A model generated the notes under the pieces. That model was not told the DNA's origin. It did no database searches and saw only the letters and a list, made by a program, of their open reading frames with translations. A DNA stretch of 64,000 nucleotides from Jannaschia helgolandensis (GTDB lineage: Bacteria; Pseudomonadota; Alphaproteobacteria; Rhodobacterales; Rhodobacteraceae): NCBI RefSeq assembly GCF_900109285.1, contig NZ_FNZQ01000001.1:525001-589000 (forward strand), written 5' to 3'. Positions 1 through 10,512 of this stretch are shown piece by piece (positions within the stretch are counted from its first letter, which is position 1; each line of letters starts with the position of its first letter). The position numbers and the translations under genes were made by a program.

Positions 1-2
1 TG

Positions 3-1427
3 CTGCGTATCATCAACGAGCCGACGGCGGCCGCGCTGGCCTATGGTCTGGACAAGAAAGAAACGCGCACCATTGCGGTTTATGACCTTGGTGGCGGTAC
101 GTTCGACGTAACCATTCTGGAAATCGATGACGGCCTGTTCGAGGTCAAGTCGACCAACGGCGACACCTTCCTGGGTGGCGAAGATTTCGACATGCGGATC
201 GTGAATTACCTCGCAGAGGAGTTCAAGAAAGAGCATGGCACCGACCTGACGCAGGACAAAATGGCCCTTCAGCGCCTGAAAGAGGCGGCGGAGAAGGCCA
301 AGATCGAGTTGTCCTCGGCCAATCAGACCGAGATCAACCAGCCCTTCATCTCGATGGGGTCCAATGGTCAGCCGCTGCACATGGTCATGAAGCTGACCCG
401 TGCCAAGCTGGAATCGTTGGTCAGCGATCTGATCAAGGCGTCGATCAAACCGTGCAAGGATGCGCTCAAAGACGCGGGCCTGTCCACGTCGGATATCGAC
501 GAAGTCGTTCTGGTCGGCGGTATGACCCGCATGCCCAAAGTTGTTGAAGAGGTCACCAAGTTCTTCGGGAAAGAGCCGCATAAAGGCGTGAACCCCGATG
601 AAGTCGTGGCTCTGGGTGCCGCCATTCAGGCCGGTGTTTTGCAAGGCGACGTCAAGGATGTGGTCCTGCTGGACGTGACTCCGCTGAGCTTGGGGATCGA
701 GACTCTGGGTGGTGTGTTCACTCGTCTGATCGACCGCAACACGACGATCCCGACCAAGAAATCCCAGGTCTTCTCGACCGCCGAGGATAATCAGAACGCT
801 GTCACAATCCGGGTCTTCCAGGGTGAGCGCGAGATGGCGTCCGACAACAAGATGCTCGGAAACTTCAACCTCGACGATATCCCGCCCGCCCCGCGCGGCC
901 TGCCGCAGATCGAAGTGACTTTCGATATCGATGCCAACGGCATCGTGTCGGTCAGCGCCAAGGACAAGGGCACCGGCCGCGAGCAGCACATTACAATCCA
1001 GGCGTCGGGCGGTCTGTCGGATGAAGACATCGAACAGATGGTCAAGGATGCTGAGGCGAATGCCGAAGCAGACAAGGGACGTCGCGAGTTGGTCGAAGCC
1101 CGGAACCAGGCCGAAAGCCTGATCCATTCGACCAAGAAGTCCTTGGAAGAGCATGGCGACAAGGTCGATCCGTCCACCGTCGAAGCGATCGAGCTAGCCG
1201 TCACTTCGCTGGAAGAGTCGATGGACTCGGAGGATGCCGGCAAGATCAAATCCGGTATCCAGAACGTATCCGAAGCCGCGATGCGTCTGGGCGAGGCGAT
1301 CTACAAAGCCTCGGCTGCTGCCGAAGAAGGGGATGAAGCCGCACCGGCCGATGGTCCCCGTGACGAGAGCGAGGATGAGATCCTGGATGCCGATTTCGAG
1401 GACCTCGATGACGAGAAGCGGGCCTGA
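3..1427 (+). CDS. dnaK: Molecular chaperone DnaK (Hsp70), 5' end outside window
   Basis: The last 474 codons of Hsp70; the reading frame is open from base 3, so the start lies upstream of the window. The visible part begins in the ATPase domain with the [12 protein letters not shown] motif and the phosphate-binding [13 protein letters not shown] stretch. It then passes the [11 protein letters not shown] linker into the peptide-binding domain, and ends in an acidic tail ([15 protein letters not shown]), as in bacterial DnaK. DnaK binds exposed hydrophobic segments in the cytoplasm and cycles with DnaJ and GrpE. dnaJ follows 66 bp downstream on the same strand, and grpE and hrcA lie 7 kb away. 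A GC-rich hairpin separates dnaK from dnaJ. Confidence 0.97.
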   Translation: MRIINEPTAAALAYGLDKKETRTIAVYDLGGGTFDVTILEIDDGLFEVKSTNGDTFLGGEDFDMRIVNYLAEEFKKEHGTDLTQDKMALQRLKEAAEKAKIELSSANQTEINQPFISMGSNGQPLHMVMKLTRAKLESLVSDLIKASIKPCKDALKDAGLSTSDIDEVVLVGGMTRMPKVVEEVTKFFGKEPHKGVNPDEVVALGAAIQAGVLQGDVKDVVLLDVTPLSLGIETLGGVFTRLIDRNTTIPTKKSQVFSTAEDNQNAVTIRVFQGEREMASDNKMLGNFNLDDIPPAPRGLPQIEVTFDIDANGIVSVSAKDKGTGREQHITIQASGGLSDEDIEQMVKDAEANAEADKGRRELVEARNQAESLIHSTKKSLEEHGDKVDPSTVEAIELAVTSLEESMDSEDAGKIKSGIQNVSEAAMRLGEAIYKASAAAEEGDEAAPADGPRDESEDEILDADFEDLDDEKRA

Positions 1428-1447
1428 TCGTCTTATGAATGACAGAC

Positions 1448-1476
1448 AAGGCCGGCCCCAAGCGGGCCGGTCTTTT
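1448..1476 (+). terminator. Hairpin with T-run between dnaK and dnaJ
   Basis: An 11-bp stem (1448-1458 with 1464-1474, one G-T pair, core CCGGCCC/GGGCCGG) with a 5-nt loop, followed by TTTT. It lies in the 66-bp dnaK-dnaJ gap. It has the form of an intrinsic terminator and may act as an attenuator that keeps DnaJ below DnaK; that role is inference. Confidence 0.65.
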
Positions 1477-1493
1477 CGTTGGAGACCTGAGTA

Positions 1494-2663
1494 ATGGCGA
1501 AACGTGACTACTACGAGACGCTCGGCGTGTCGAAGGGGGCCGGGCCGGACGAAATCAAAAAGGGGTTCCGGGCCAAGGCCAAGGAACTGCACCCGGACCG
1601 CAATTCCGACAACCCGAACGCCGAAGCGCAGTTCAAGGAAGCGAACGAAGCCTACGACGTCCTAAAGGACCCCGAAAAAAAGGCTGCCTATGATCGCTTT
1701 GGTCATGCCGCATTTGAGGGCGGCATGGGCGGTGGTGGCCATGGTGGACCGCGTCGCGGACCTGCGGGGGCCCAGCAAGGAGACTTTGCCAGCGCGTTCT
1801 CGGACGTGTTCGAAGACCTGTTCGGCGACTTCATGGGTGGCCAGCCCGGTCGCGGTGGTGGTGGTCGGGCGCGTGCGACCCGTGGCTCGGATCTGCGATA
1901 CAACATGCGGATTTCGTTGGAGGAAGCCTTCGCCGGACAGCAAAAGACAATTACCGTTCCGACCGCCGTGCAGTGTTCCACCTGTAACGGCAAGGGCACC
2001 GAAGGCGCATCCGAACCCGCGACCTGTCCGACCTGTTCGGGCATGGGCAAGGTGCGTGCCCAGCAGGGTTTCTTCACTGTCGAGCGCGCCTGCCCGACCT
2101 GTTCGGGCGCGGGCCAGATCATCAAGAACCCGTGCAAGGTCTGCGGCGGCGGTGGACGCGTTGAAAAAGAACGGCAGTTGTCGGTGAACATCCCCGCCGG
2201 CGTCGAAACCGGCACCCGTATTCGCTTGTCCGGCGAGGGCGAGGCGGGGTTGCGCGGCGGGCCAACCGGCGATCTGTATATCTTCATCGACGTAGCCGAT
2301 CATCCGATTTTTCAGCGCGACGGTGTGAACCTCTATTGTACGGTCCCGGTCTCGATGACCGCCGCGGCCCTTGGGGGCGAAGTAGAGGTGCCGACCATCG
2401 ATGGCGGACGCAGCCGGGTTAAAGTGCCAGCCGGGTCACAGACCGGGCGACAGATGCGCCTTCGGAGCAAGGGGATGCCCGCGTTGCGGGGCGGCGGCTC
2501 GGGTGACATGATGATAGAACTGGCCATCGAGACGCCGGTCAACCTGACGTCCCGCCAGAAGGAACTGTTGAAGGAGTTTGACAAGATCGACGCCGACAAC
2601 AATCCGCAGGGCGACAGCTTTTTCCGAAAGGTCAAAGGCTTCTGGGATGGAATGACGCAGTAG
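1494..2663 (+). CDS. dnaJ: Co-chaperone DnaJ (Hsp40)
   Basis: A full-length type I DnaJ of 389 residues that stimulates DnaK ATPase activity and delivers substrates. The J domain (about 1-70) has the HPD motif at 33-35. A Gly/Phe-rich segment follows (about 72-130). Four CxxCxGxG zinc-finger repeats start at C161, C178, C200 and C214 and form two zinc sites; the C-terminal substrate-binding domains follow. The start is ATG with GGAGA a few bases upstream. It lies downstream of dnaK with a hairpin between them and ends at a strong stem-loop shared with the convergent esterase gene. Confidence 0.97.
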   Translation: MAKRDYYETLGVSKGAGPDEIKKGFRAKAKELHPDRNSDNPNAEAQFKEANEAYDVLKDPEKKAAYDRFGHAAFEGGMGGGGHGGPRRGPAGAQQGDFASAFSDVFEDLFGDFMGGQPGRGGGGRARATRGSDLRYNMRISLEEAFAGQQKTITVPTAVQCSTCNGKGTEGASEPATCPTCSGMGKVRAQQGFFTVERACPTCSGAGQIIKNPCKVCGGGGRVEKERQLSVNIPAGVETGTRIRLSGEGEAGLRGGPTGDLYIFIDVADHPIFQRDGVNLYCTVPVSMTAAALGGEVEVPTIDGGRSRVKVPAGSQTGRQMRLRSKGMPALRGGGSGDMMIELAIETPVNLTSRQKELLKEFDKIDADNNPQGDSFFRKVKGFWDGMTQ

Positions 2664-2684
2664 CGCCATCGAATTTGATACGGC

Positions 2685-2716
2685 GAAGGGCACCCTTGGA
2701 ACAGGGCGCCCTTCTT
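2685..2716. terminator. Probable bidirectional terminator between dnaJ and the esterase gene
   Basis: Eleven paired positions (2685-2695 with 2704-2714) with one A/C mismatch and an 8-nt loop. The right arm runs into TTCTTCTTT, so it reads as an intrinsic terminator for dnaJ; the A-containing left flank is weaker for the opposite strand. It sits in the gap between two convergent genes. Confidence 0.7.
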
Positions 2717-2726
2717 CTTTGATATT

Positions 2727-3740
2727 CTAGGTGATCGAAGCTTCGCGGAAGAACCGCACCATCTCCGCCGTTGCATCGGGTCCGGCGGGGTCGGCATAGC
2801 TGCCGGAGTGGTGACCGCCCGACCACGCATGACCCAACCCCTCAACCTGCCATAACTCGGTCGCCAGGGTTTGACCGCGTTTGGCTGCGCGCGAGACGGT
2901 GACACGGCGCCCGTTCGCAGTGACCTCGCTGCGGTCGGCATCGGTCATATCCGGCGGCAGGAAAGAAGCACCATTGACAGGTGCGACGGTGCTGTCTGCC
3001 GTACCATGGAAGACGATGGCGGGAACGGCCAGTGGCAGCACGGCATCGCCCCCGGATCGCATCGCACCGAAAGCCGACATCACGTCCTGCGCAGACCCGA
3101 CCGGCAAACCGGAGTGGATGCCAACCGAAGCGAAGACTTCGGGATAATGCGCACCCAGAATGGCGGCCATCGCGCCCCCGGCTGACAATCCGGCAACGTG
3201 AACCTTGCGGGTTCCACCGATCCGGGCAAGCACGTCGCCGACGACCGACACGATCGCCGCAGCCTCTCCGGCACGACCCTGATGATACGGCTCGAACCAG
3301 TTCCAGCAGCCATTGGCGTTCGCAGCGCGCGATTGCTCGGGCCAGATGACGTGCGCACCAATGGCTTCGGCGGCGGCATTCATCCGGGTACCTGCGGCAA
3401 AATCTTCGGGTGTCTGGGTGCAGCCGTGCAGCATGACGATCAGTGGCGCGTCGTCGGATGGAGTGGATGGCGAAAAGAGACGGTAAGGAAGCAGTCCTGT
3501 TTCGCGGACCATGCCAGTATCGGCTACGGCCCGTCTGGGTCGTACCGCCTTGCCGCGCTTTGGCTTCGGAGACGGGGCACCATCAGGCAGTGCGCGTGAC
3601 ACGGGGGTGACATCCCGCATCGGCATCTCTTCCTGAAACGTTCCGGTCGGGGAACCGCGAAGAAGAGATTGGATCTTGTCCGTAGCGTCCCCGAGACGGC
3701 CAGTACGAACTAGGTCCAGTATAGTTTTCATCTCTGCCAT
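2727..3740 (-). CDS. PHB depolymerase-family esterase (alpha/beta hydrolase)
   Basis: 337 residues. The pattern matches the short PHB-depolymerase/LpqC-type esterases: an HGCTQ oxyanion motif at about 105-109, the nucleophile elbow GLSAGG with Ser186, an acid region HGTADSTV and a C-terminal GLGHAWSGG histidine. The start is placed at 3740 because AGGAGG lies 8 nt upstream; an in-frame start 15 codons earlier has no such site. No signal peptide is seen, so it probably acts in the cytoplasm. The first 75 residues are a variable, basic extension (MAEMKTIL...) typical of this subgroup in alphaproteobacteria. The natural substrate is uncertain: polyhydroxyalkanoate, its oligomers or other esters. 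Confidence 0.8.
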   Translation of the reverse strand: MAEMKTILDLVRTGRLGDATDKIQSLLRGSPTGTFQEEMPMRDVTPVSRALPDGAPSPKPKRGKAVRPRRAVADTGMVRETGLLPYRLFSPSTPSDDAPLIVMLHGCTQTPEDFAAGTRMNAAAEAIGAHVIWPEQSRAANANGCWNWFEPYHQGRAGEAAAIVSVVGDVLARIGGTRKVHVAGLSAGGAMAAILGAHYPEVFASVGIHSGLPVGSAQDVMSAFGAMRSGGDAVLPLAVPAIVFHGTADSTVAPVNGASFLPPDMTDADRSEVTANGRRVTVSRAAKRGQTLATELWQVEGLGHAWSGGHHSGSYADPAGPDATAEMVRFFREASIT

Positions 3741-3846
3741 CGAAGCCTCCTGACAGGTGTTTGTCTTTGCAGACGTCCCTGCCAAAAAATATGCCGCAAT
3801 GCAGCATTATCAAGTGCAGGTGCAGCATAATACTTATGAACACCGG

Positions 3847-6108
3847 TCATCCGCCTACTCGACAGGCAGCCAGCAATGCCATGTTCAGAATATCCGACGA
3901 AGTGGAGCCGGTGGATGCGATCTGGACCGGACGGTCAATTCCGGTCAGGATCGGCCCGATGACCGTCGCTCCCGCCATTTCCTGCATCAGCTTGACGGAA
4001 ATCGACGCCGAATGGCGTGCCGGAACCACCAGGACGTTTGCCGGTCCGGTGAGACGCGAAAATGGATAGTTGGCCGCGACTTCGGCGTTCAGGGCGACAT
4101 CGACAGTCATTTCGCCCTCAAACTCGAAATCGACCCCACGCGCTTCCAGAACGGCAGGCGCGCGGTTCATTTTTTCTGCGCGCTCGCTAACTGGGTATCC
4201 GAAGGTAGAGAAACTGACGAAGGCCACGCGCGGTTCCATCCCAAGCCCACGAGAAACGCGCGCGCCCGCCTCGGCGATCGTGGCGAGGTCTTCAGGCTCG
4301 GGCCATTCATGGACAAGCGTATCGCCGATCAGAACGATCCTGCCCCGATGCAGCAGCGCGGTAATGCCAACCGCCTGAGGGTTGTTCTGAATATCGAACA
4401 CATGATCCAGAAGGCGAATTGCATGCGCCGATTTTCGGGTTGCGCCGGTGACCAGTCCGTCACCATGCTCGTGCGCCAACATCAAAGCCGCAAAGACATG
4501 GCGATCCCTGCTGGCCAGACGATGGATATCCTGCGCATCGAAGCCTTGGCGCTGCAGACGTTTATAGAGGTATGTCTTGTATTGATCGAGATGGCGGGTA
4601 TTGGCCGCATTGATTACCTCCAGCTCGCGAACGGCATCTCCTAGGCCCGCCGTCTCCAGCTTGGCCCGCACATCCTCGTCGCGTCCGACGATCAAAGCCT
4701 TGCCATATCCGTTGCGTTGATAGGCGACGGCGGCGCGCAGCACTCGGGGGTCGTCGCCCTCGGCAAAGATCATCCGGGCCTGAGCTTGGCGCGCACGGGC
4801 GGAAATACCCTGAACGATAGTCGCTGTCGGGTCCATCCGTGCGGCCAGATCGTGGGTATACCGCTCCATATCGACAATCGGACGCCGTGCGACGCCGGTG
4901 TCCATGCCAGCGCGCGCAACGGCGGGCGGGATCACATGGATCAATCGCGGATCGAAGGGCGTGGGGATGATATAGTCTCTGCCAAAGGACAATTTACGCC
5001 CATAGGCCATCGCAACCTCATCCGGAACGTCTTCACGGGCCAGGGCTGCCAGCGCCTCCGCGCATGCGATCTTCATCTCATCGTTGATGGCGCGGGCGTG
5101 GATGTCCAAGGCACCCCGGAACAGATAGGGAAAGCCCAGTACATTGTTGACCTGGTTGGGGTAATCGCTGCGTCCTGTCGCCACGATGGCGTCGGGGCGG
5201 ACGGCATGTGCCTCTTCGGGCGTGATCTCGGGGTGGGGGTTCGCCATTGCGAAAATCACAGGGTTTTCCGCCATGTCAGAGACCATTTCAGGTGTAACCG
5301 CACCTTTGGCCGAAACGCCCAGAAATACATCTGCGCCTTTCATCGCCTGATCCAGCGTGCGTAAGTCGGTCTTGATCGCATGCGCCGACTTCCACTGGTT
5401 CATTCCTTCGGTCCGGCCCTGCCAGATCACACCTTTGGTGTCGCACATTACGCAATTCTCATGTCGCGCACCCATCGTCTTGAGCAGCTCCAGGCAGGCG
5501 ATTCCTGCCGCACCGGCCCCGTTCAGGACAATCTTGACGTCTTCGATTTTCTTGCCGGAAATGTGCAACGCGTTGATCAACCCGGCGGCGCAGATCACGG
5601 CGGTGCCATGCTGATCGTCGTGGAAGACGGGAATATCCATCGCCTCTTTCAGCTGGCTTTCGATCATGAAGCATTCGGGCGCCTTGATGTCCTCGAGGTT
5701 GATGCCGCCGAACGACGGGCCCATCAGCTTGACGGCGGCCACGAAGGCGTCGACGTCTTCGGTATCGAGTTCGATATCGATCGAGTTCACATCGGCGAAG
5801 CGTTTGAACAGCACCGCCTTGCCTTCCATTACCGGTTTCGACGCCAGCGCGCCCAGATTGCCCAGTCCTAGCACGGCCGTGCCGTTGGAAATCACCGCCA
5901 CCAGATTACCCTTTGTGGTGTAATCGTAGGCCAAAGCCGGGCTTTTCGCGATTGCTTCACAGGGGACGGCGACGCCGGGGGAATAAGCCAGCGACAGATC
6001 GCGTTGCGTCGCCATCGCGGTGGATGCATTGATCTCGATCTTTCCCGGTCTGGGATCAAGATGGTAGGCAAGCGCCTCCTCATCGGTGATTTTTGTGCGC
6101 CCGGTCAT
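3847..6108 (-). CDS. maeB: NADP-dependent malic enzyme with phosphotransacetylase-like C-terminal domain
   Basis: 753 residues, the length of MaeB-type multidomain malic enzymes, which decarboxylate malate to pyruvate and make NADPH. The N-terminal part (about 1-165) has the malic-enzyme fold with the LAYSPGVAVPC motif. A dinucleotide-binding domain follows (VLNGAGAAGIACLELL). Residues from about 430 resemble phosphotransacetylase (for example LDHVFDIQNNPQAVGITALLHRG), which in this family is regulatory, not catalytic. The start at 6108 is chosen because GGAGG lies 7 nt upstream; a start five codons earlier lacks a site. Divergent from mutS across 81 bp. Confidence 0.95.
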   Translation of the reverse strand: MTGRTKITDEEALAYHLDPRPGKIEINASTAMATQRDLSLAYSPGVAVPCEAIAKSPALAYDYTTKGNLVAVISNGTAVLGLGNLGALASKPVMEGKAVLFKRFADVNSIDIELDTEDVDAFVAAVKLMGPSFGGINLEDIKAPECFMIESQLKEAMDIPVFHDDQHGTAVICAAGLINALHISGKKIEDVKIVLNGAGAAGIACLELLKTMGARHENCVMCDTKGVIWQGRTEGMNQWKSAHAIKTDLRTLDQAMKGADVFLGVSAKGAVTPEMVSDMAENPVIFAMANPHPEITPEEAHAVRPDAIVATGRSDYPNQVNNVLGFPYLFRGALDIHARAINDEMKIACAEALAALAREDVPDEVAMAYGRKLSFGRDYIIPTPFDPRLIHVIPPAVARAGMDTGVARRPIVDMERYTHDLAARMDPTATIVQGISARARQAQARMIFAEGDDPRVLRAAVAYQRNGYGKALIVGRDEDVRAKLETAGLGDAVRELEVINAANTRHLDQYKTYLYKRLQRQGFDAQDIHRLASRDRHVFAALMLAHEHGDGLVTGATRKSAHAIRLLDHVFDIQNNPQAVGITALLHRGRIVLIGDTLVHEWPEPEDLATIAEAGARVSRGLGMEPRVAFVSFSTFGYPVSERAEKMNRAPAVLEARGVDFEFEGEMTVDVALNAEVAANYPFSRLTGPANVLVVPARHSASISVKLMQEMAGATVIGPILTGIDRPVQIASTGSTSSDILNMALLAACRVGG

Positions 6109-6189
6109 GATGTTCCTCCCCATGGTTCAGATGGTGTAGCGGAGGTCGGCGCAGGGAGATAGGTTGCCTGGACGACCAAGGGGGCCTTC

Positions 6190-8793
6190 ATGTCAGTCAC
6201 GCCGATGATGGCGCAATATCTCGCGATCAAGGCAGAAGCGCCCGAGGCGTTACTGTTCTATCGTATGGGCGATTTCTACGAACTTTTCTTCGATGACGCA
6301 GTCGCCGCGTCCGCCGCACTCGATATTGCACTGACCAAGCGCGGGCAACATCTGGGGCAGGACATCGCGATGTGCGGCGTACCCGTCCATTCCGCCGAAA
6401 ATTATCTGATGACACTGATCAGAAAGAGTTTTCGCGTGGCGGTCGCTGAACAGCTCGAATCACCGGAAGACGCCAAAAAGCGTGGGTACAAGTCGATCGT
6501 CGCGCGCGGCATCGTGCGGCTTGTCACACCCGGAACGTTAACCGAAGACACACTGCTGGACGCACGGGCCCATAACTACCTTGCCGCGTGGTGCGAAGTG
6601 CGGGGTAAAGGGGCGCTGGCCTGGGCCGATATCTCCACGGGCGCGTTCCATGTCGCGGAGTGTCCGCGCGTGCGGTTAGGGCCGGATCTGGCGCGGCTGG
6701 GTGTTGCTGAGGTGGTGCTGGGCGAAAACTCGGGCGTCGAAGGCATAGTCGAGGAGCAGGGTGCCGCCGTCACACCGCTGGGGCGCAGCGCATTCGACTC
6801 AGGTTCGGCTGAAGGGCGATTGAAAGCCTTGTTTGACGTGGGATCACTGGATGCCTTCGGGACGTTCAGCCGGGCGGAGCTTGGCGCGATGGGTGCGCTC
6901 GTCGAATATGTCGAGCTCACGCAGCGCGGCAAACTGCCGTTGATGCGCCCGCCGCGCCGCGAAGCCACGTCCGAATTGATGGCCATTGATGGTGCCACCC
7001 GACGCAACCTGGAGTTGACGCGCGGGGCAGGCGGAGGACGAGACGGATCGCTTCTCTGGGCTATCGACCGGACGGTGACTGCGGGCGGCGGGCGTTTGCT
7101 GGAACGGCGCCTATCCGCACCTTCAACGGTCGAGGCGGTTATAAAGGCGCGGTTGGATGCGGTGAGCTGGGCGGTCACGAATGACGCCATGGGAAACGAT
7201 ATCCGTAGCCGCTTGCAACATGCGCCAGACATGGATCGCGCCCTGTCGCGACTGTCTCTGGATCGAGGCGGGCCGCGCGATCTGGCGGCCGTTCGCGGTG
7301 GTTTGGAGGCCGGGGAAGCGTTGTTTTCCTATTTATCAGAGACTGATTTGCCCCTCGATATTTCGGACATGATTGGGCAGGACGCACTGCTATCCCTGCT
7401 GAGTGCCGCGCTGGCCACCGAACCGCCGCTGCTTTTGCGGGACGGTGGCGTAATCGCCCCCGGATATGACGCCGATCTGGACGAAGCCCGGAAGCTGCGC
7501 GACGAAGGGCGCGGTGTCATTGCCGCCTTGCAGGCGGAGTATGCCAAAGCGACCGGGATCACCTCGCTCAAGGTCAAACATAATAATGTACTGGGGTATT
7601 TCATCGAAGCGACTGCGACGCATGCCGACAAGATGCGCGCCGACGAGCGGTTTATCCATAGACAGACGACGGCCAATCAGGTGCGGTTCACGACCGTCGA
7701 ATTGTCCGAGTTAGAGACTAAAATTCTGAATGCGGGCGGGCGGGCACAAAGCATAGAGGACCGCATCTTCGCCGAATTGTGTGCGCGTGTTCTAACTGCA
7801 TCCAACGCGATTTTCGGAGTTGCCCGTACATTGGCCGAACTGGACGTCGCAACCGCTTTGGCCGATCTGGCACGGGGCGAAAGCTGGACACGTCCGAGGG
7901 TCGATAGCAGCCGAGCCTTCGATATCGACGCTGGTCGCCACCCTGTGGTGGAACGCGCCCTCAAACGCGATGGCGCACCGTTCGTAGCCAATGACACACG
8001 CCTGACCGCCGAGAACGGCGCAGCAATCCGCCTGCTCACCGGACCGAACATGGCAGGCAAGTCGACGTGGCTGCGGCAGAATGCCCTGATCGCAGTGCTG
8101 TCCCAGATGGGTAGTTTCGTGCCCGCAGACGCAGCACATATCGGTATCGTCAGCCAATTGTTCAGTCGTGTCGGCGCGTCTGACGATTTGGCGCGGGGGC
8201 GCTCCACGTTCATGGTCGAGATGGTCGAAACGGCGGCGATCTTGAATCAGGCCGACGAACGCAGCTTCGTCATTCTGGATGAAATCGGACGCGGAACCGC
8301 CACGTATGATGGCCTGTCCATTGCCTGGGCCACCATGGAGCATCTGCACGACGTGAATCGCTGCCGCGCCTTGTTTGCCACGCATTACCACGAGATGACG
8401 GCGTTGTCGGGCAAGCTGTCGGGGGTTGAGAATGCCACCGTCGCGGTGCGCGAATGGGACGGCGAAGTGATTTTTCTGCACGAAGTGCGGGACGGGGCCG
8501 CGGACCGGTCTTATGGTGTGCAGGTCGCGAAGCTGGCGGGCCTTCCAGAAGCAGTCGTTGCCCGCGCACGCGACGTGTTGCAGGCACTGGAGGAGGGGGA
8601 GCGGGCAGGGGGAGCGAATCCCCGTGCGTTGATTGATGATCTGCCGCTCTTTTCCGCGACACCTGCCCCCGCACCCGCACCGAAAGCGAAAAGCGCGGCC
8701 GAGGACCGGCTGCGCGATGTACTTCCAGACGAGCTGACGCCGAAAGAGGCGCTCGATCTTCTGTATGAGCTAAAACGACTGGCCGACGGCTGA
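6190..8793 (+). CDS. mutS: DNA mismatch repair protein MutS
   Basis: 867 residues, full length. It recognises mismatches and small loops and recruits MutL. The N-terminal mismatch-binding domain carries the FYELF motif in the GDFYELFFDDA segment. The clamp and lever domains follow, then the ABC-type ATPase with Walker A GPNMAGKST at 618-626, the STFMVEM signature region, Walker B VILDEIGRGT and the ATHYHEM histidine. A Pro/Ala-rich linker near 820 precedes a C-terminal helical tail that in MutS helps dimer-tetramer assembly. Its stop is one base from the convergent grpE stop, so no separate terminator is visible. Confidence 0.97.
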   Translation: MSVTPMMAQYLAIKAEAPEALLFYRMGDFYELFFDDAVAASAALDIALTKRGQHLGQDIAMCGVPVHSAENYLMTLIRKSFRVAVAEQLESPEDAKKRGYKSIVARGIVRLVTPGTLTEDTLLDARAHNYLAAWCEVRGKGALAWADISTGAFHVAECPRVRLGPDLARLGVAEVVLGENSGVEGIVEEQGAAVTPLGRSAFDSGSAEGRLKALFDVGSLDAFGTFSRAELGAMGALVEYVELTQRGKLPLMRPPRREATSELMAIDGATRRNLELTRGAGGGRDGSLLWAIDRTVTAGGGRLLERRLSAPSTVEAVIKARLDAVSWAVTNDAMGNDIRSRLQHAPDMDRALSRLSLDRGGPRDLAAVRGGLEAGEALFSYLSETDLPLDISDMIGQDALLSLLSAALATEPPLLLRDGGVIAPGYDADLDEARKLRDEGRGVIAALQAEYAKATGITSLKVKHNNVLGYFIEATATHADKMRADERFIHRQTTANQVRFTTVELSELETKILNAGGRAQSIEDRIFAELCARVLTASNAIFGVARTLAELDVATALADLARGESWTRPRVDSSRAFDIDAGRHPVVERALKRDGAPFVANDTRLTAENGAAIRLLTGPNMAGKSTWLRQNALIAVLSQMGSFVPADAAHIGIVSQLFSRVGASDDLARGRSTFMVEMVETAAILNQADERSFVILDEIGRGTATYDGLSIAWATMEHLHDVNRCRALFATHYHEMTALSGKLSGVENATVAVREWDGEVIFLHEVRDGAADRSYGVQVAKLAGLPEAVVARARDVLQALEEGERAGGANPRALIDDLPLFSATPAPAPAPKAKSAAEDRLRDVLPDELTPKEALDLLYELKRLADG

Positions 8794-8794
8794 C

Positions 8795-9361
8795 CTATAC
8801 CGGGGTGGATGACACTCCGACCTGCGCTGGCCTGAGCAGGCGATCATGTAGCATGAACCCCTCGGCGGCGATCTGAATGATCTCGCCGGCCTTGGTGCCG
8901 GGCAGGGGTGCCTCGAACATCGCCTGATGGATTTGCGGGTCGAACTTGTCACCCACTTCGGGAGCAATCAGGGTAACGCCGTGCTTGTTGAACACATTCA
9001 ATACTTCTTTCAGCGTCAGTTTCACGCCTTCGATCACACCATCCTCCGCTTCTCCGGCGGCATCCAATGCGCGACGCAAATTGTCGTAGATCGGCAGCAT
9101 GTCCCGTGCCAGACGGGAGGAGCCGTATTGTTCGGCCTCGACCTTGTCGCGGGCGGCACGCTTGCGCACGTTTTCGGCCTCGGCCAGCGCACGCATCAGT
9201 CGATCGTGTATTTCGTCCCGTTCTGCAACAATAGCCTCGACCGTGGCGCGACCCGATTTGGGCGCAGCCTCCGGCTCTTCCTCCATTGCGGCATCGAGAT
9301 CGAACTCCTCTTCCATCATTTCGGGATCGTCGAGGAACGCGTCTTCCTTCGGCTCGGCCAT
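8795..9361 (-). CDS. grpE: Nucleotide exchange factor GrpE
   Basis: 188 residues. GrpE releases ADP from DnaK. The N-terminal 50 residues are acidic (for example MMEEEFDLDAAMEEEPEA). A long coiled-coil helix follows (about 50-95, ERDEIHDRLMRALAEAENVRKRA), and a C-terminal beta domain contains the family motif GVTLIAPEVGDKFDPQIHQAM. It lies 18 bp downstream of hrcA on the same strand, the common alphaproteobacterial hrcA-grpE operon, apart from dnaKJ. Confidence 0.96.
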   Translation of the reverse strand: MAEPKEDAFLDDPEMMEEEFDLDAAMEEEPEAAPKSGRATVEAIVAERDEIHDRLMRALAEAENVRKRAARDKVEAEQYGSSRLARDMLPIYDNLRRALDAAGEAEDGVIEGVKLTLKEVLNVFNKHGVTLIAPEVGDKFDPQIHQAMFEAPLPGTKAGEIIQIAAEGFMLHDRLLRPAQVGVSSTPV

Positions 9362-9379
9362 TCTTAAACCTCTTGCGAG

Positions 9380-10444
9380 TTATCGTTTGGGACCGGACAA
9401 CATGCGTCCGACCAACTGTGCTGTGTAGTCCACGATCGGAACGATCCGACCGTAATTCAGGCGGGTTGGGCCGATCACGCCGACCGCGCCCACGATTTTG
9501 CGATCCGCGTTCATATAGGGTGAAACAACCAGAGATGAACCGGAAAGTGAGAAGAGTTTGTTCTCAGACCCGATGAAAATGCGCACACCTTCGCCATCTT
9601 CCGTCAAAGACAGAAATTCAGTGATGTCGCGCTTGCGCTCAAGATCGTCGAACAGGGTACGAATACGTTCCAACTGCTCGTCATCGCCGCCGTGTTCCAG
9701 CAGATGCGACCGGCCCCGCACGATCAGGCGTTCCGATCGCTCGCCCTCGTTCTCCCAGGCAGCCAGGCCCTTTTCAATCAGGTCGTGCGCCAACACATCG
9801 ATTTCACGCCGCCGCTCGTTGACTTCCCGCTGCATCAGGTTTTGCAGATCGGAAATCGTGCGCCCCTCGATCAGGGCGTTCAAAAGATTCGCTGCCTCGC
9901 GTATCGAACTGGGCGTCTGCCCGGCGGGCGGCACAAAAATGCGGTTCTCGACGTGTCCATCCGCAAAGACCAGCACAACCAGTGCACGGTCGGGAGCAAG
10001 TGAGACGAACTCGATATGCTTGATCGGAGCTTCGCGCTTGGGGGCCAGAACCAGCGATGCGCCTTTGGTGATACCCGACAGCGCGCTTCCAACACGGTCC
10101 ATCATCGCGGTCACGTCGTCTTCCGAGGTCCCGACACTCGCTTCGATCCGGTCGCGGTCGTCATCACCCAGATGCGCCTCCAACAGGCCATCGACGAACA
10201 TTCGAAGACCCGCCTGGGTAGGAATGCGACCGGCGCTGATGTGCGGGGCCTGCAACAGACCCAGAATTTCCAGATCCTGCATGACATTGCGGATCGTGGC
10301 GGCAGAAACCTGCTCGCTCATCGCACGGGTCAGGGTGCGGCTGCCAACCGGGTCGCCGGTGCCCAGATAGCCCTCGACGACGCGGCGGAATACTTCGCGT
10401 GATCGGTCGTTCATTTCAGACAGGGTCTGGGCGTTGGAATTCAT
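9380..10444 (-). CDS. hrcA: Heat-inducible transcription repressor HrcA
   Basis: 354 residues, normal HrcA length. It has an N-terminal winged-helix DNA-binding domain (about 10-90, with [24 protein letters not shown]-type family sequence) and a GAF-like central and C-terminal part ending in [21 protein letters not shown], the HrcA signature. HrcA represses groE-type operons through CIRCE elements. I found no CIRCE in its own upstream region or near dnaK-dnaJ or grpE here, so its targets in this organism are probably elsewhere. Divergent from rph across 120 bp. Confidence 0.96.
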   Translation of the reverse strand: MNSNAQTLSEMNDRSREVFRRVVEGYLGTGDPVGSRTLTRAMSEQVSAATIRNVMQDLEILGLLQAPHISAGRIPTQAGLRMFVDGLLEAHLGDDDRDRIEASVGTSEDDVTAMMDRVGSALSGITKGASLVLAPKREAPIKHIEFVSLAPDRALVVLVFADGHVENRIFVPPAGQTPSSIREAANLLNALIEGRTISDLQNLMQREVNERRREIDVLAHDLIEKGLAAWENEGERSERLIVRGRSHLLEHGGDDEQLERIRTLFDDLERKRDITEFLSLTEDGEGVRIFIGSENKLFSLSGSSLVVSPYMNADRKIVGAVGVIGPTRLNYGRIVPIVDYTAQLVGRMLSGPKR

Positions 10445-10476
10445 GACGCTTTCTTTGAAGGGGCGTCCGGGATGTA

Positions 10477-10512
10477 TGCAACCCCAGGCCCAGGGTCAAT
10501 CGCAGGGTTGCA
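10477..10512. repeat. Inverted repeat between hrcA and rph
   Basis: Perfect 8-bp arms TGCAACCC (10477-10484) and GGGTTGCA (10505-10512) separated by 20 bp, in the divergent hrcA-rph region. It does not match CIRCE. It may be an operator or be fortuitous. Confidence 0.4.
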
